Assembly (NCBI GenBank): GCA_963813485.1
Contig: CAWEZE010000010.1
Span: forward strand, 124,001-188,000
Source of the DNA: DASQUK01 sp963813485
GTDB taxonomy: Bacteria > Actinomycetota > Acidimicrobiia > Acidimicrobiales > VFJN01
DNA length: 64,000 nt
Direction of reading: 5' to 3'
Position numbers and translations under genes: made by a program. The notes beneath the pieces were generated by a model. It worked only from the letters and a program-made list of their open reading frames with translations. It was not told the origin of the DNA and did no database searches. Positions 9,601-17,579 of the stretch are shown here, piece after piece; the stretch's first letter is position 1, and each line of letters begins with the position of its first letter.

Positions 9601-10172
9601 CCGCGCCCGCGTGTTGCGCCGCCTCCGCCGGCGCAATGGGCCGCGGGCGGCGGGCGCACCTGGGGAGCGTTGCGCCCTCCTAGCCGGGGTTGCGGCGGTC
9701 GTCTCGTGTGCCTGGCCGCGAACCGCGCGAGCGGTCTCCGACCTGTACTGGCTCGGCTTGTTGGTCGGGGCCTGTGGCGTTGACCTTCGCAACCCGCGCC
9801 GTTACCAGCCGAACCCGCCGGGCACTGGAATCGCGGCCGCTGGTGAGCCTCGGCCAGTTCTCCAGTTCTCCTATTCGGTCTACCTCCTGCACGCCTCGCT
9901 GGTTCTATTGGCCTGGGTCTTCGTGGTCGAAGCGCTCGACCTTCCGCCTGGCGTCGCGCTGGCCACGATGGTCGGCGGGTATGGCCGGTGATCGTGGCGG
10001 GCCAGCTACTGGTTCCACGTCGCCGTCGAGCGCCCGTTCCTCGAGCACCGGTGGTGGGCCGAGCTGCGCACCGATCGTCGCGCCGCCAACCGGCGCATCT
10101 CGCCCGTCCGCAGCCGACACGAGCCAACCCAGGCGCGGCGCGGCATTGACCAGCTCGGGCGAAAATCCCTAA
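9600..10172 (+). pseudogene. Acyltransferase-3 family, C-terminal fragment
   Basis: The plus strand reads WPRTARAVSDLYWLGLLVGA, then LQFSYSVYLLHASLVLLAWV, the last conserved helix motif (FSYSxYLLHxxL) of acyltransferase-3 enzymes. After a one-base shift near 10000 it reads YWFHVAVERPFLEHRWW and a basic tail. It lacks the N-terminal catalytic helices, which lie inverted at 9290-9600. Several frame changes and the missing middle helices (roughly 150 residues) mark it as non-functional. Confidence 0.6.
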
Positions 10173-10942
10173 CGGCTCCGGTAGAACGAAACGGAGTGCT
10201 CGCCCCCGGATGTCTCGGGGTCCCAGTGCTGACTGCGCTCCAGCCAGGGCTGACGCTGCAAGACGTCGTCGTGCGTGGGATTCGCATAGGCGATGCGAAC
10301 GCTGCGCTGTACGTCGCGACCGATCTGCTCGAGGAGCGGTACGAGGGTCGCTGCGCCAAACGGATCGAACAGAAACAGGACCGTCGCCGCCGAATAGTCG
10401 AAGTCCTGCGCCTTGGCCGTCTCGACGGAGATGGGCGCGCGGCGACCCCGCATCCGCCTCGCGTTCTCCCGCGCCGCCCGGCAGAACTCCTCGGACAGGT
10501 CGACGCCGACGACCCGCTTGACGGGGTACCGGGCGGCACAGCAGAGCACACGGCCCTTGCCACTGCCGATGTCCACGAACACGTCGGACGGATCCAGTGC
10601 AAGATGCTCGAGGATCGCCCAGATCGTGGAGTAGTTCATTGTCGCGTAGTGCACCGAGTCTGCGTGTTGCACGGGCACGACGCCTCGGGTCGAGATGCCT
10701 AGGCGGAGCTCCCACCAAAGGTTCATGAGCCGCCTTGGCAATTCAGTAGCCACTTCGTCGGAGACTATCCCTCTGGCGCACGCCAGCGGCATCGGGCCGG
10801 CTAGTCTGTCCTTTCCCCCCGTAGTGCCGACGGGTTTCGTCGCGTCTGGGGATCCACCGCTGGAGACGGCCATTCTGAATTGTGTTATCAGGCGTGCGCA
10901 GACTCGACAGTCGAGCCGAGTCATGCCTCCGTCTCTGCGCAC
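10169..10942 (-). CDS. Class I SAM-dependent methyltransferase
   Basis: Cytoplasmic methyltransferase, probably decorating an EPS sugar or precursor. Motif I is VFVDIGSGKGRVLCCAARYP and the acidic residue ending strand 2 is VVGVDLSEEF; strand 4 is TVLFLFDPFG and the C-terminus ends HSVSFYRSR. The segment MNYSTIWAILEHLAL before motif I is typical of a family I have seen in actinobacterial sugar loci. The annotated ATG at 10942 gives a long unconserved leader; a start near 10726 (MNLWWELRLGISTRGVV) fits the family better. The gene is convergent with the acyltransferase relic and has no frameshift. Confidence 0.7.
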   Translation of the reverse strand: MRRDGGMTRLDCRVCARLITQFRMAVSSGGSPDATKPVGTTGGKDRLAGPMPLACARGIVSDEVATELPRRLMNLWWELRLGISTRGVVPVQHADSVHYATMNYSTIWAILEHLALDPSDVFVDIGSGKGRVLCCAARYPVKRVVGVDLSEEFCRAARENARRMRGRRAPISVETAKAQDFDYSAATVLFLFDPFGAATLVPLLEQIGRDVQRSVRIAYANPTHDDVLQRQPWLERSQHWDPETSGGEHSVSFYRSR

Positions 10943-11008
10943 TGCTATGTCAGGCGATACGGCACCCGTGCCAACCCGCGGCCTCCGGCCGCGACGGAAT
11001 CGGCCTTG

Positions 11009-12646
11009 TCATGGTCCGATTTCGATTGGTTTGGGCACGGGTGCCGTCGAGCCGACCGGCGCCGGGGCGGACGGCGCCGGTCGTCGCAAGGCCCGTAGGG
11101 CCCGACGACCTATGACGGGAACGGTGTCGATGATGGCGGCGAGGTCCATGGCGACGGACCAGTTATCGACGTAGAACAGGTCGAGCCGGCGGTATTCCTC
11201 GAACGAGGCCTTGTGGCTGGCCTCGACTTGCCACAGGCCGGTGACGCCGGGCCGGACGAGGTGTCGCCGCTGGAGCTCCGCGTCGAACTCGGCGGTCTCG
11301 GCGGGGAGCGCGGGCCGTGGTCCGACGATGCTCATGTGCCCGGTGAGGACGTTGAAGAGCTGGGGGAGCTCGTCGATCGCGGTCGAGCGGAGGAACCCGC
11401 CGATGGGTGTGATCCTGGGATCGCCCGACACCTTGAACAGTGGGCCGTGGCGCTCGTTGCGGTGCCGGAGGGCGGCGAGTCGAGCCTCGGCGTCGACCTC
11501 CATCGTCCGCAGTTTGATGAGGGTGAACGGCTCGCCGTGTCGGCCGATGCGGACCTGGCGGAAGAACACCGGTCCTCGGTCATGCGCCTTGATCAGCACG
11601 GCTGCGACGGCCAAGAGCGGCGCCGTCACCACCAGCAGCATCGACACCACCACGAGATCCAGGACCCGCTTGGCGATCTCCTGGCCGGCCGACCGGCGCG
11701 GGGGGCGCACCAAAGCGACGGGCTCGTGAGCCAACGAGATCGTCTGCAGGCGAGCATTCGAGATTCCCGCCAGCCCACTGGAGAGATAGACCGGGACACC
11801 AGCCGAGGACAGGCCGGACACCAGATGGTTCACCGAGTCGCTGGGCAGCCCGTTGACCGGCACCACAACACCCGACGCACCGGTGCGGTCCACGGCCTCT
11901 TCGATGTGCTCGAGGCCACCCGCCCACGGCACCCCGTCGGTGGTTCCCTTACCGAGGGCGGGCCGCTCACCGACGACAGCGATCGCCTGGAACCCGGCCT
12001 CCGGGTTGAGCTCGAGGAACTCCACGAGCGTCGCAGTCTCGGTGGCCGACCCGGCGACAACCACCGAGGTCCGAAAATCGCCGCGCACCCGGCGGGCCAC
12101 CAGCCACACATCGAACCCGTAACGGGCCACCACACTGACCGCCAGCGCCGCGCCCACCGAACCCACCACCAAGCCGGGAACAACATCACCCACGCTGGCC
12201 TGCCACACGACGACGACCATCGCCGCCATCGTCATGCCCTGCAACAGCCGACCCAACCCCCCCGACCGGACCCCACTGACCGGCAACCGATACAGCCCCA
12301 CCACCCAGAAACACACAACCGAACCCACGACCCCAACCGCAACCAGGCCCACACCCGAGCCCAACCCCACCAACGGCACACCGCCACCGCCAAACACCCC
12401 ACCCAACCACCAACCCACCACCAACGCCACAACATCAACAACCACCAACCGACCACGCACCGACCACCCGCCACCCGACAGCACTCCCTGCGCGTTCCAG
12501 AGGGTCGCTCTGTCAGCGGCACCCTCAGCGGCGCTACGGTGAACGTCTTGCTGGGATTCCAGCGACGAGCGCGCGACCGCAACGCGCGGTCCAGCCCATC
12601 GTCCCCTCGGATCGCGAATTCCGCCTCGCTCGTGTAGGGAAAGCAA
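11009..12646 (-). CDS. Polyprenyl glycosylphosphotransferase (initiating sugar transferase), intact copy
   Basis: Membrane enzyme of the WbaP/WcaJ type that starts repeat-unit synthesis by moving sugar-1-phosphate from a nucleotide sugar to undecaprenyl phosphate. Four or five N-terminal helices (for example VVVDVVALVVGWWLGGVFG and VVGSVVCFWVVGLYRL) precede a CoA-binding-like domain with DFRTSVVVAGSATETATLVE. The catalytic C-terminal domain has KRVLDLVVVSMLLVVTAPLL, GPVFFRQVRIGRHG, IKLRTM, the LRSTAIDELPQLFNVL catalytic Asp-Glu segment, MSIVGPRPALP and RPGVTGLWQV. The open frame begins with TTG at 12646; the actual start may be a later GTG since the first 50 residues are not conserved-looking. 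A five-unit 11-bp repeat lies 55 bp upstream. The second copy at 17.6 kb is broken, so this is probably the working gene. Confidence 0.85.
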   Translation of the reverse strand: MLSLHERGGIRDPRGRWAGPRVAVARSSLESQQDVHRSAAEGAADRATLWNAQGVLSGGGWSVRGRLVVVDVVALVVGWWLGGVFGGGGVPLVGLGSGVGLVAVGVVGSVVCFWVVGLYRLPVSGVRSGGLGRLLQGMTMAAMVVVVWQASVGDVVPGLVVGSVGAALAVSVVARYGFDVWLVARRVRGDFRTSVVVAGSATETATLVEFLELNPEAGFQAIAVVGERPALGKGTTDGVPWAGGLEHIEEAVDRTGASGVVVPVNGLPSDSVNHLVSGLSSAGVPVYLSSGLAGISNARLQTISLAHEPVALVRPPRRSAGQEIAKRVLDLVVVSMLLVVTAPLLAVAAVLIKAHDRGPVFFRQVRIGRHGEPFTLIKLRTMEVDAEARLAALRHRNERHGPLFKVSGDPRITPIGGFLRSTAIDELPQLFNVLTGHMSIVGPRPALPAETAEFDAELQRRHLVRPGVTGLWQVEASHKASFEEYRRLDLFYVDNWSVAMDLAAIIDTVPVIGRRALRALRRPAPSAPAPVGSTAPVPKPIEIGP

Positions 12647-12700
12647 CGTTGCCTCTCTTGTCCCGCCCAGTCGCCCACCGGGTCGCCCGTCCGACAGTCT

Positions 12701-12755
12701 CCGAACCTGGTCTGAAGTGCGGCTTAAGTCGCACTGAGCGCACGCTGAACCGGGT
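12701..12755 (-). promoter_or_regulatory. 11-bp direct-repeat array upstream of the phosphoglycosyl transferase
   Basis: On the plus strand the units begin CCGAAC (12701), CTGAAG (12712), CTTAAG (12723), CTGAGC (12734) and CTGAAC (12745), every 11 bp. On the minus strand, the direction of the gene, they read TTCAG/CTCAG/TTAAG, the same core and orientation as at 3376, 21560 and 27915. The array lies 55-110 bp before the coding region, where an activator would bind. Confidence 0.65.
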
Positions 12756-12811
12756 GGCCTGATCCGCTCAGATTCGGCCGGGTCCTTGGTGGTGAAGGTC
12801 TGTCGGGGATG

Positions 12812-13903
12812 TCAACGAGCCAATGCCCGAACCCTGCGGGCGATGTCACGTAGGCCCGGGCCGAGCGGAGAGGTCTTGGCCCCGGCGACGGCCTTCAGCC
12901 TGGCCCTGCGCAGGGCGCCGCGAATCGGGCTGCGGGTCACCAGGCCCTGGGCGACGAGGGTTTCCCCGGTCTTAGCGCGGCGCTTGTACTCGTCGTCGCC
13001 TCGGCCAAGATCGATCCGGGCGACGCCCAGCTCGGCTGCGGCCTGGACCAGCTCCCGCAGGAGGATCCAGCCCGGGGCGAGGTGGGCGAACGCCGGGTCG
13101 TAGACAGGAAACCACCAATGCAGCACCGGGCCGGCCCGCAGCCCGAAGTGCGCGGCGATCAGGTGCCGGCCGGCGTGCACGGTGGACAGCAGGCCGCCAA
13201 ACGAGGAGTCGCGGGTGCGTAGCAGGCGGTGGAGCAGCGCCACTCGGTCCGGTTCGGCGAAGTAGTCACGGGCGCCGGTCGCGGCGTACTGGCCGCGCTT
13301 GAGCTGCACCACCCGGTCCAGTAGCGCAGCGTCCGCATTGTCAGCGACGAACCGTACGGTGCCGTGTTCCCGCTCGGCCTTGCCGGTTCGCCGCCGCGCC
13401 TGGCCCATGTTGTCCTTACCACTGCGCGAGGCCCGGCCCAGGTAGCCGTCCAGTCCGCCGGTGACATCCACGAATGGTGACGGCCGGCGGGACTCGATCC
13501 ACGGTTCGAAGTCGCGACACACCTCGACCAGGTGGTCGAACTCGAATGCACGTGCGCCGCCGGTGAGCAGGCCCAGCGGCGCAAGCTGCGTGCCGGGCGC
13601 CAGGATCGGGGCCTGGAAGTCGGCACCCGGCCAGCCAGCTGGGCGGAGCATCGAGCCAACGCGGTGACATGGCAGCAGCGCCGCGACAGCCCCGCTCCGA
13701 TCCTCGGCGATCGCCACCCGCACCTCCCGGCCGTTGGCGTGAACGGCCGCGGCGAAGCCCGGGTGGAAGTACGGGCTGTCCAGCGATGGGTTGGCGCCGC
13801 GTAGCCCGTACCAGGCGTCCAGCTCACGTGTGCTCAGCTGATCGAACCGGACTACCCTGGACACGGAGACCCGGTCGCCATGGCTGACGTCGTGGCCCGT
13901 CAT
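12812..13903 (-). CDS. FemAB/GNAT-fold acetyltransferase-like protein of the EPS operon
   Basis: A 363-residue protein of the BioF2/FemAB-like double-GNAT class. Such proteins move an acyl or aminoacyl group and are frequent in EPS loci, often paired with a deacetylase. Visible: FDQLSTRELDAWYGLRGANP at the N-terminus, FHPGFAAAVHANGREVRVAI, a central KDNMGQARRRTGKAEREHG basic stretch, and the C-terminal acetyltransferase segment HFGLRAGPVLHWWFPVYDP followed by PGWILLRELV and IDLGRGDDEYKRR. ATG 13903 overlaps the upstream GT2 stop by 4 bp (ATGA), so the two are coupled. The open frame continues upstream through the GT2 in another frame; that is run-through. Its last 29 codons are duplicated at 19388-19474. 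Confidence 0.7.
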   Translation of the reverse strand: MTGHDVSHGDRVSVSRVVRFDQLSTRELDAWYGLRGANPSLDSPYFHPGFAAAVHANGREVRVAIAEDRSGAVAALLPCHRVGSMLRPAGWPGADFQAPILAPGTQLAPLGLLTGGARAFEFDHLVEVCRDFEPWIESRRPSPFVDVTGGLDGYLGRASRSGKDNMGQARRRTGKAEREHGTVRFVADNADAALLDRVVQLKRGQYAATGARDYFAEPDRVALLHRLLRTRDSSFGGLLSTVHAGRHLIAAHFGLRAGPVLHWWFPVYDPAFAHLAPGWILLRELVQAAAELGVARIDLGRGDDEYKRRAKTGETLVAQGLVTRSPIRGALRRARLKAVAGAKTSPLGPGLRDIARRVRALAR

Positions 13904-14817
13904 CGCAGCTCTGCCAGTGAGCGGACCCGGCGCGACGGCCGCAGCAAGGCCGCCACCGCAGCCCGGGCGGTGCGCCCGCCGGCAAGGGCCCGGACCGCCT
14001 GGCCGAGAAGCACCGTCAGGAAATAGGCGGTGGCCGCAGGCTGGCCCCGGCGCCGGCGGAACAGCCGAACCTTGTTGACAACCAGCAGGGCGGCCAACGC
14101 CGGGTCGGTGTCGGACTCGCCGCCGATGTGCTCGACCACCGCCTCCGGCTCGTACCACGTTGACCAGCCCGCGTCGGCGGCGCGAAGGATGAACTCGGTT
14201 TCCTCGCTGTAGAGCAGGAACGACTCGTCCCACGGGCCGACCTCGGTCAAGCAGCGCGTGGAGATCAGCATGGCGGCACCGGTGACCCACGCCGCTTGGC
14301 CCGCCCGTTCGTGCTCGGCGGGATCGAACACTAGCTCTCCGAGCGTTCCGATCCGGCCGGCTCGTTCCCCACCGATCACGGCCTCGGCCAGCGCCCGGCC
14401 GACGGTGGGCATCCGGCGAAGCGTCGGCTGCAAGCTGCCGTCCGGGTTGAGTAGGCGGGGCGCGGCGATGCCGCGGTGCAGCTCCTTCAACGCGGCGACC
14501 AGCGTCGCCAGGCAACCGGGCCGCAACCGGCAGTCGGGGTTGAGCACGAACACCGCGTCGAGCCGGCCGAAGTCCAGCACCGACACGCCGGCGTTGAAGC
14601 CGGCGGCGTACCCGGCGTTGCGCCCCAATTGGACGGTCTGGACCGGCACGGTGGACTCCGTGGCGATACGTACCGACTCGTCGGTAGAAGCATTGTCGGC
14701 CACCACGATGTCGGTCAGCGTGACGCCTCGCGCGCCGTCCGGCAGCGACCGCAGGCACCCCTCGAGCACCCCGGCGCTGTTGTAGGTGACCAGCACGATG
14801 GCGATCCTCGGCGGCAT
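13900..14817 (-). CDS. Family 2 glycosyltransferase (rhamnosyltransferase-like)
   Basis: Intact 305-residue GT-A transferase. N-terminal IAIVLVTYNSAGVLEGCLRS, the donor Asp in DIVVADNASTDESV, RNAGYAAGFNAGV, the metal-binding motif FVLNPDCRLRPG (a DxD variant), and the acceptor-side LLYSEETEFILRAADAGW are all in the expected order. This arrangement is that of rhamnosyl/galactofuranosyl-type GT2 enzymes. It sits between the deacetylase and the FemAB-like gene, overlapping the latter by 4 bp and starting 3 bp after the deacetylase's likely stop, so the three form one operon. Confidence 0.85.
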   Translation of the reverse strand: MPPRIAIVLVTYNSAGVLEGCLRSLPDGARGVTLTDIVVADNASTDESVRIATESTVPVQTVQLGRNAGYAAGFNAGVSVLDFGRLDAVFVLNPDCRLRPGCLATLVAALKELHRGIAAPRLLNPDGSLQPTLRRMPTVGRALAEAVIGGERAGRIGTLGELVFDPAEHERAGQAAWVTGAAMLISTRCLTEVGPWDESFLLYSEETEFILRAADAGWSTWYEPEAVVEHIGGESDTDPALAALLVVNKVRLFRRRRGQPAATAYFLTVLLGQAVRALAGGRTARAAVAALLRPSRRVRSLAELR

Positions 14818-14820
14818 CGT

Positions 14821-15490
14821 TCAGCCCCTGACCCGCTTGACCGTGCGCGCCGGCGAACCCACGGACCCGCGCCGCCAGTGCCGGTGCCCCGTCGAGCACC
14901 TGGCGGATCCACCCGGCGTCGAGGTCGTAGCGGACGCTGTTTCTGCTCTGCAGCCAGGATTCCGGCCGCGCCCGGCCGCCGTCACTGGTGTACGCACGGG
15001 TCACCTTCGCCTGGCGCAGCCGATGCAGGACGTGCCGGTCGTAGGAACCGAACGGGATCGCGACCCTAGACACCCGGCAGCCGGCGAGGTCAGTGAGCAC
15101 CCGGAGGGTGTCGTAGATCTCCCGCCGGGCCGCGTCGGTGTCCATGCGCCGCCAGTCGCGATGCGCCCAACCGTGCGACCCGATCGCCATGCCGGCACGG
15201 ACCAACTCCCGCACGCCCGCGGCGTCGATACGGCCCGGTTCGCCGAGCTGGCCGGCCAGCACGAAGAACTCCGCGGTCAACCCGCACTCGAGCAGCCGGG
15301 GCAGACCGATCTCCAGGTCCGACACGTTCCCGTCGTCGAACGTGATCCGCACGTCCGGCCGGCCGACCACGGCGTCCAGCAGCTGCTCGAACTGCGCGAC
15401 GCTCACCCACGTAACGTCCTCACCCGGCGCGAGCTCACGGTCGGCCGCGCCGATGCCGTGCACGGTGAAGTTCGTGACCAAGGACGCCAT
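14821..15490 (-). CDS. Polysaccharide deacetylase (NodB domain), frameshift near the 3' end
   Basis: Metal-dependent N- or O-deacetylase of carbohydrate esterase family 4. NodB motifs are present in order: VRITFDDGNVSDLEIGL (motif 1, catalytic Asp), IGSHGWAHRDW (motif 2, metal His), and VAIPFGSYDRHVL (motif 3). The N-terminus MASLVTNFTVHGIG is usual for the actinobacterial EPS branch. Its own frame has no stop and runs on under the GT2. A TGA at 14821-14823 in a neighbouring frame, after a basic TVKRVRG ending, is the likely natural stop, so one indel is inferred between 14830 and 14870. First gene of the deacetylase-GT2-FemAB operon; 162 bp of non-coding sequence lies upstream. Confidence 0.75.
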
Positions 15491-15652
15491 CAGTTAGAGC
15501 TCCCACCCATCACACCGCGCACCATCGTTGCGTTGGATGGAGTCTTACGCCACCCGACCGCCGGACACGGACACCTCGTTGCTCGCGCGGTGCCCAGGAC
15601 ACCAAGCGGCGTGTGCGGCAGCTCCCCCATTGGAGACCTGGGTGCCGCTCGC

Positions 15653-16498
15653 TCACGGAGCGGAATGGTGGCGCTCGCGCACTCTATTGAGAACACCGCG
15701 TGCGGCGTCGTAGAAAGCCGGTGGCACCCATCGGGCGGCTGTGTCCTGCCAGCGCTTAGATCGGGCCATAGATTCGCTGGGCCGCGCCCTAAACAGCGTT
15801 GTATGCGTGTACGACACTTCTGATGCAGGGCGGCCGTTTGTGTAGTAGTACAAGGCCATCGACCGTCTTGCTCGGTTTGACGGGCACGTCAAGGGGTCGG
15901 GATGACCGTGATAAGCGAAGTCGGTCGTCGCGAAGACGACCATTCGATTGAACACCGGGAGAATGTGTTGCTCGCACCGTGTCATCGTCCGGTTCCAGAG
16001 CTCTAGATGACCGCCGAACGCCTCGGGCCAGTCATGATTTAGGTACAATAGGACGTTTATTCGCCGATCGAGCGGGAGGCGGTTGTGCCGGTTGAAGTCG
16101 GCGTGCACCTTTAGAAAGCCGTCGCGTCGAATCTGGTGAAGACCTCCACCCTCATAGTGAGGGTCCGGAATCAAGCCCGTGATACCCGTAAGACGCTCGA
16201 GGAAGTCGACGAATACTTGTCCGTTGAACTCGGCGAGGAGGTGGCGCGTGACAGGTCCCATGCCATCCGTGTCGGCAAGAGCTAGCTTCAGTTCGGTTGG
16301 CAAGTTGAACGACTGCCACTCCACATCTTCAGGCTCGGGATACTCTGACAAGACGTCGTCAAGCAATATCGCTGGGAAGACATCGTCGACGACGACATGC
16401 GGGAACGGTGAGGCCTGTTGGAAGCTTACCGCGAGGTGATCGCCGAGCGACAGCATGCTCGTGCGATCGAGTTGAAAGGTTGAATTGGTTTCCTGCAT
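15653..16498 (-). CDS. 2-oxoglutarate/Fe(II)-dependent oxygenase-like protein
   Basis: 281 residues, no frameshift, visibly lower GC than its neighbours. The jelly-roll iron site is recognisable: the HxD pair in FLKVHADFNRH, beta-strand NVLLYLNHDW, GGHLELW, the distal His in DFAYHGHPDPL, and the 2-oxoglutarate Arg in ARRSMALYYYT. This is the pattern of prolyl-4-hydroxylase-like 2OG-Fe(II) oxygenases that occur among sugar and methyltransferase genes. Substrate unknown; a sugar or aglycone hydroxylation is plausible. It is 22 bp downstream of the methyltransferase, so the two are probably one transcript. Composition suggests the pair was acquired. Confidence 0.75.
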   Translation of the reverse strand: MQETNSTFQLDRTSMLSLGDHLAVSFQQASPFPHVVVDDVFPAILLDDVLSEYPEPEDVEWQSFNLPTELKLALADTDGMGPVTRHLLAEFNGQVFVDFLERLTGITGLIPDPHYEGGGLHQIRRDGFLKVHADFNRHNRLPLDRRINVLLYLNHDWPEAFGGHLELWNRTMTRCEQHILPVFNRMVVFATTDFAYHGHPDPLTCPSNRARRSMALYYYTNGRPASEVSYTHTTLFRARPSESMARSKRWQDTAARWVPPAFYDAARGVLNRVRERHHSAP

Positions 16499-16520
16499 CG
16501 GGACTCCTCAACTTGGCTCG

Positions 16521-17372
16521 TCACAGCGCGAGTTGCTGTTCGTGCCGCGCTGCACCCACGTAGTTGCCGTAATTCGGATGACCGAATCGATGCATCGCGA
16601 ACATCGAGTCGTTCCAGTTTGCTGGAAGGTCTCGCTTGGCTCTCATCCCGTTGACTGGCAACACCTTGCTCTTGGGATGATCAGCGTTGAACTCTTGAAT
16701 GGCGAGCAGTTCGCCTACGAGTTCATTCTGAAGTACATGGTCCTCGCCTACGAGGTCGTCGAAATAGCAGAGTATGCGTGGCAGCATGTAGGTCTCGGGG
16801 AGGTCAAATACTTTGAGGGCGTCCACCGTTGAGCTGTAGTAGTCAAGGTCCACCGCGACGAAACCGATTGGTGCGGGGTCGAACTGCTCGATGAACGTCG
16901 GCACCGTGCCGTGTATGTCACCGAGCACGAGACGAGCCGTGGTCAAACGCGATCGGAGCTCCTCAACGTCCATCGCGAAGAACCCCTCCTCCCAGGTATA
17001 CGGAAGGTCACGGAAATCGAAAGATTTCGGCAAGCCCACGGCCCGGTCGAAGCCGTATATGTCTATTCTGACTCCGTAAGTGGCCGAGGCGAGCCGTGCG
17101 ACCTCCTCTAACGCGATCAAACCGCGACCGCCGGCGACCCCAAACTCGATCACGCTGATCGCCGGAAGGCCCAACCGATTGGCTAAATAGGCCCCCTGCT
17201 GAACGCCGTACGCGTAATGAGGGCGTTCGAAGATGTCGAGGCGGCAGCGAAGGTCAAAGGATCCTACCGGATAGCGTCGCCACAGCGCCTGAGCCAGGCT
17301 CGACGGCGTTTGGAGGAAGCGAAGAGCTCGGCTGATGCGTTCGCCTGGAGGGGATTGGAGGGGGGATCTCAT
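16521..17372 (-). CDS. SAM-dependent methyltransferase (TylF/macrocin O-methyltransferase-like fold)
   Basis: 283-residue class I methyltransferase. Motif I is ISVIEFGVAGGRGLIALEEV; the strand-2 acidic residue lies in IDIYGFDRAVGLP; the metal-site-like acidic pair is in FVAVDLDYYSSTVDALKVF, and CYFDDLVGEDHV follows. These resemble metal-dependent sugar O-methyltransferases of the TylF/MycF type. The C-terminus reads NDSMFAMHRFGHPNYGNYVG. It leads the two-gene unit with the 2OG oxygenase, both AT-richer than the rest of the locus. The start at 17372 is the only ATG before the hydrophobic core that gives a family-length protein, but a start further in cannot be excluded. Confidence 0.65.
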   Translation of the reverse strand: MRSPLQSPPGERISRALRFLQTPSSLAQALWRRYPVGSFDLRCRLDIFERPHYAYGVQQGAYLANRLGLPAISVIEFGVAGGRGLIALEEVARLASATYGVRIDIYGFDRAVGLPKSFDFRDLPYTWEEGFFAMDVEELRSRLTTARLVLGDIHGTVPTFIEQFDPAPIGFVAVDLDYYSSTVDALKVFDLPETYMLPRILCYFDDLVGEDHVLQNELVGELLAIQEFNADHPKSKVLPVNGMRAKRDLPANWNDSMFAMHRFGHPNYGNYVGAARHEQQLAL

Positions 17373-17579
17373 CTCAGATCGTTCTGCTCTCGATCGGATC
17401 GAATTGGCCGGAATGGTGTTCCGGTGCTACATGTCTGGCGTTGTGTCAGCGCTCGTGAAGGCTGGCGGACGCCCGTGATTCAGGGTCGGTCGGGTTCGGA
17501 CGACGGCCCGCACCGTGTGAGCTTCGGGCTGGCGGGGTGCGCGGTGGTCGATGTCTTTCTGCTGGTCGCGCCGGCCTTG

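Larger units (their letters stand above)
11001..12898. repeat. Segmental duplication copy 1 (about 1.9 kb)
   Basis: This stretch recurs at 17572-19474 in the same orientation with scattered substitutions and about five extra bases in the second copy. It covers the phosphoglycosyl transferase gene, its upstream 11-bp repeat array and the last ~87 bp of the FemAB-like gene. The right boundary is sharp at CTTCAG (12893-12898). No transposase or terminal repeats bound it, so it is a plain duplication. Confidence 0.9.

Noticed and set aside
9099..10718. 539-residue minus-strand open frame
   Set aside because: It crosses the poly-Thr gene, the acyltransferase pieces and the methyltransferase in wrong frames; only a short acyltransferase segment of it is homologous.
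11213..12637. 474-residue plus-strand open frame opposite the phosphoglycosyl transferase
   Set aside because: His/Arg/Asp-rich mirror of the coding strand without motifs; the same kind of shadow lies opposite the second copy.
12812..15490. A single 892-residue minus-strand protein (deacetylase-acetyltransferase fusion)
   Set aside because: The middle third is the wrong frame of an intact GT2 with its own overlap signals; the two ends are separate genes.
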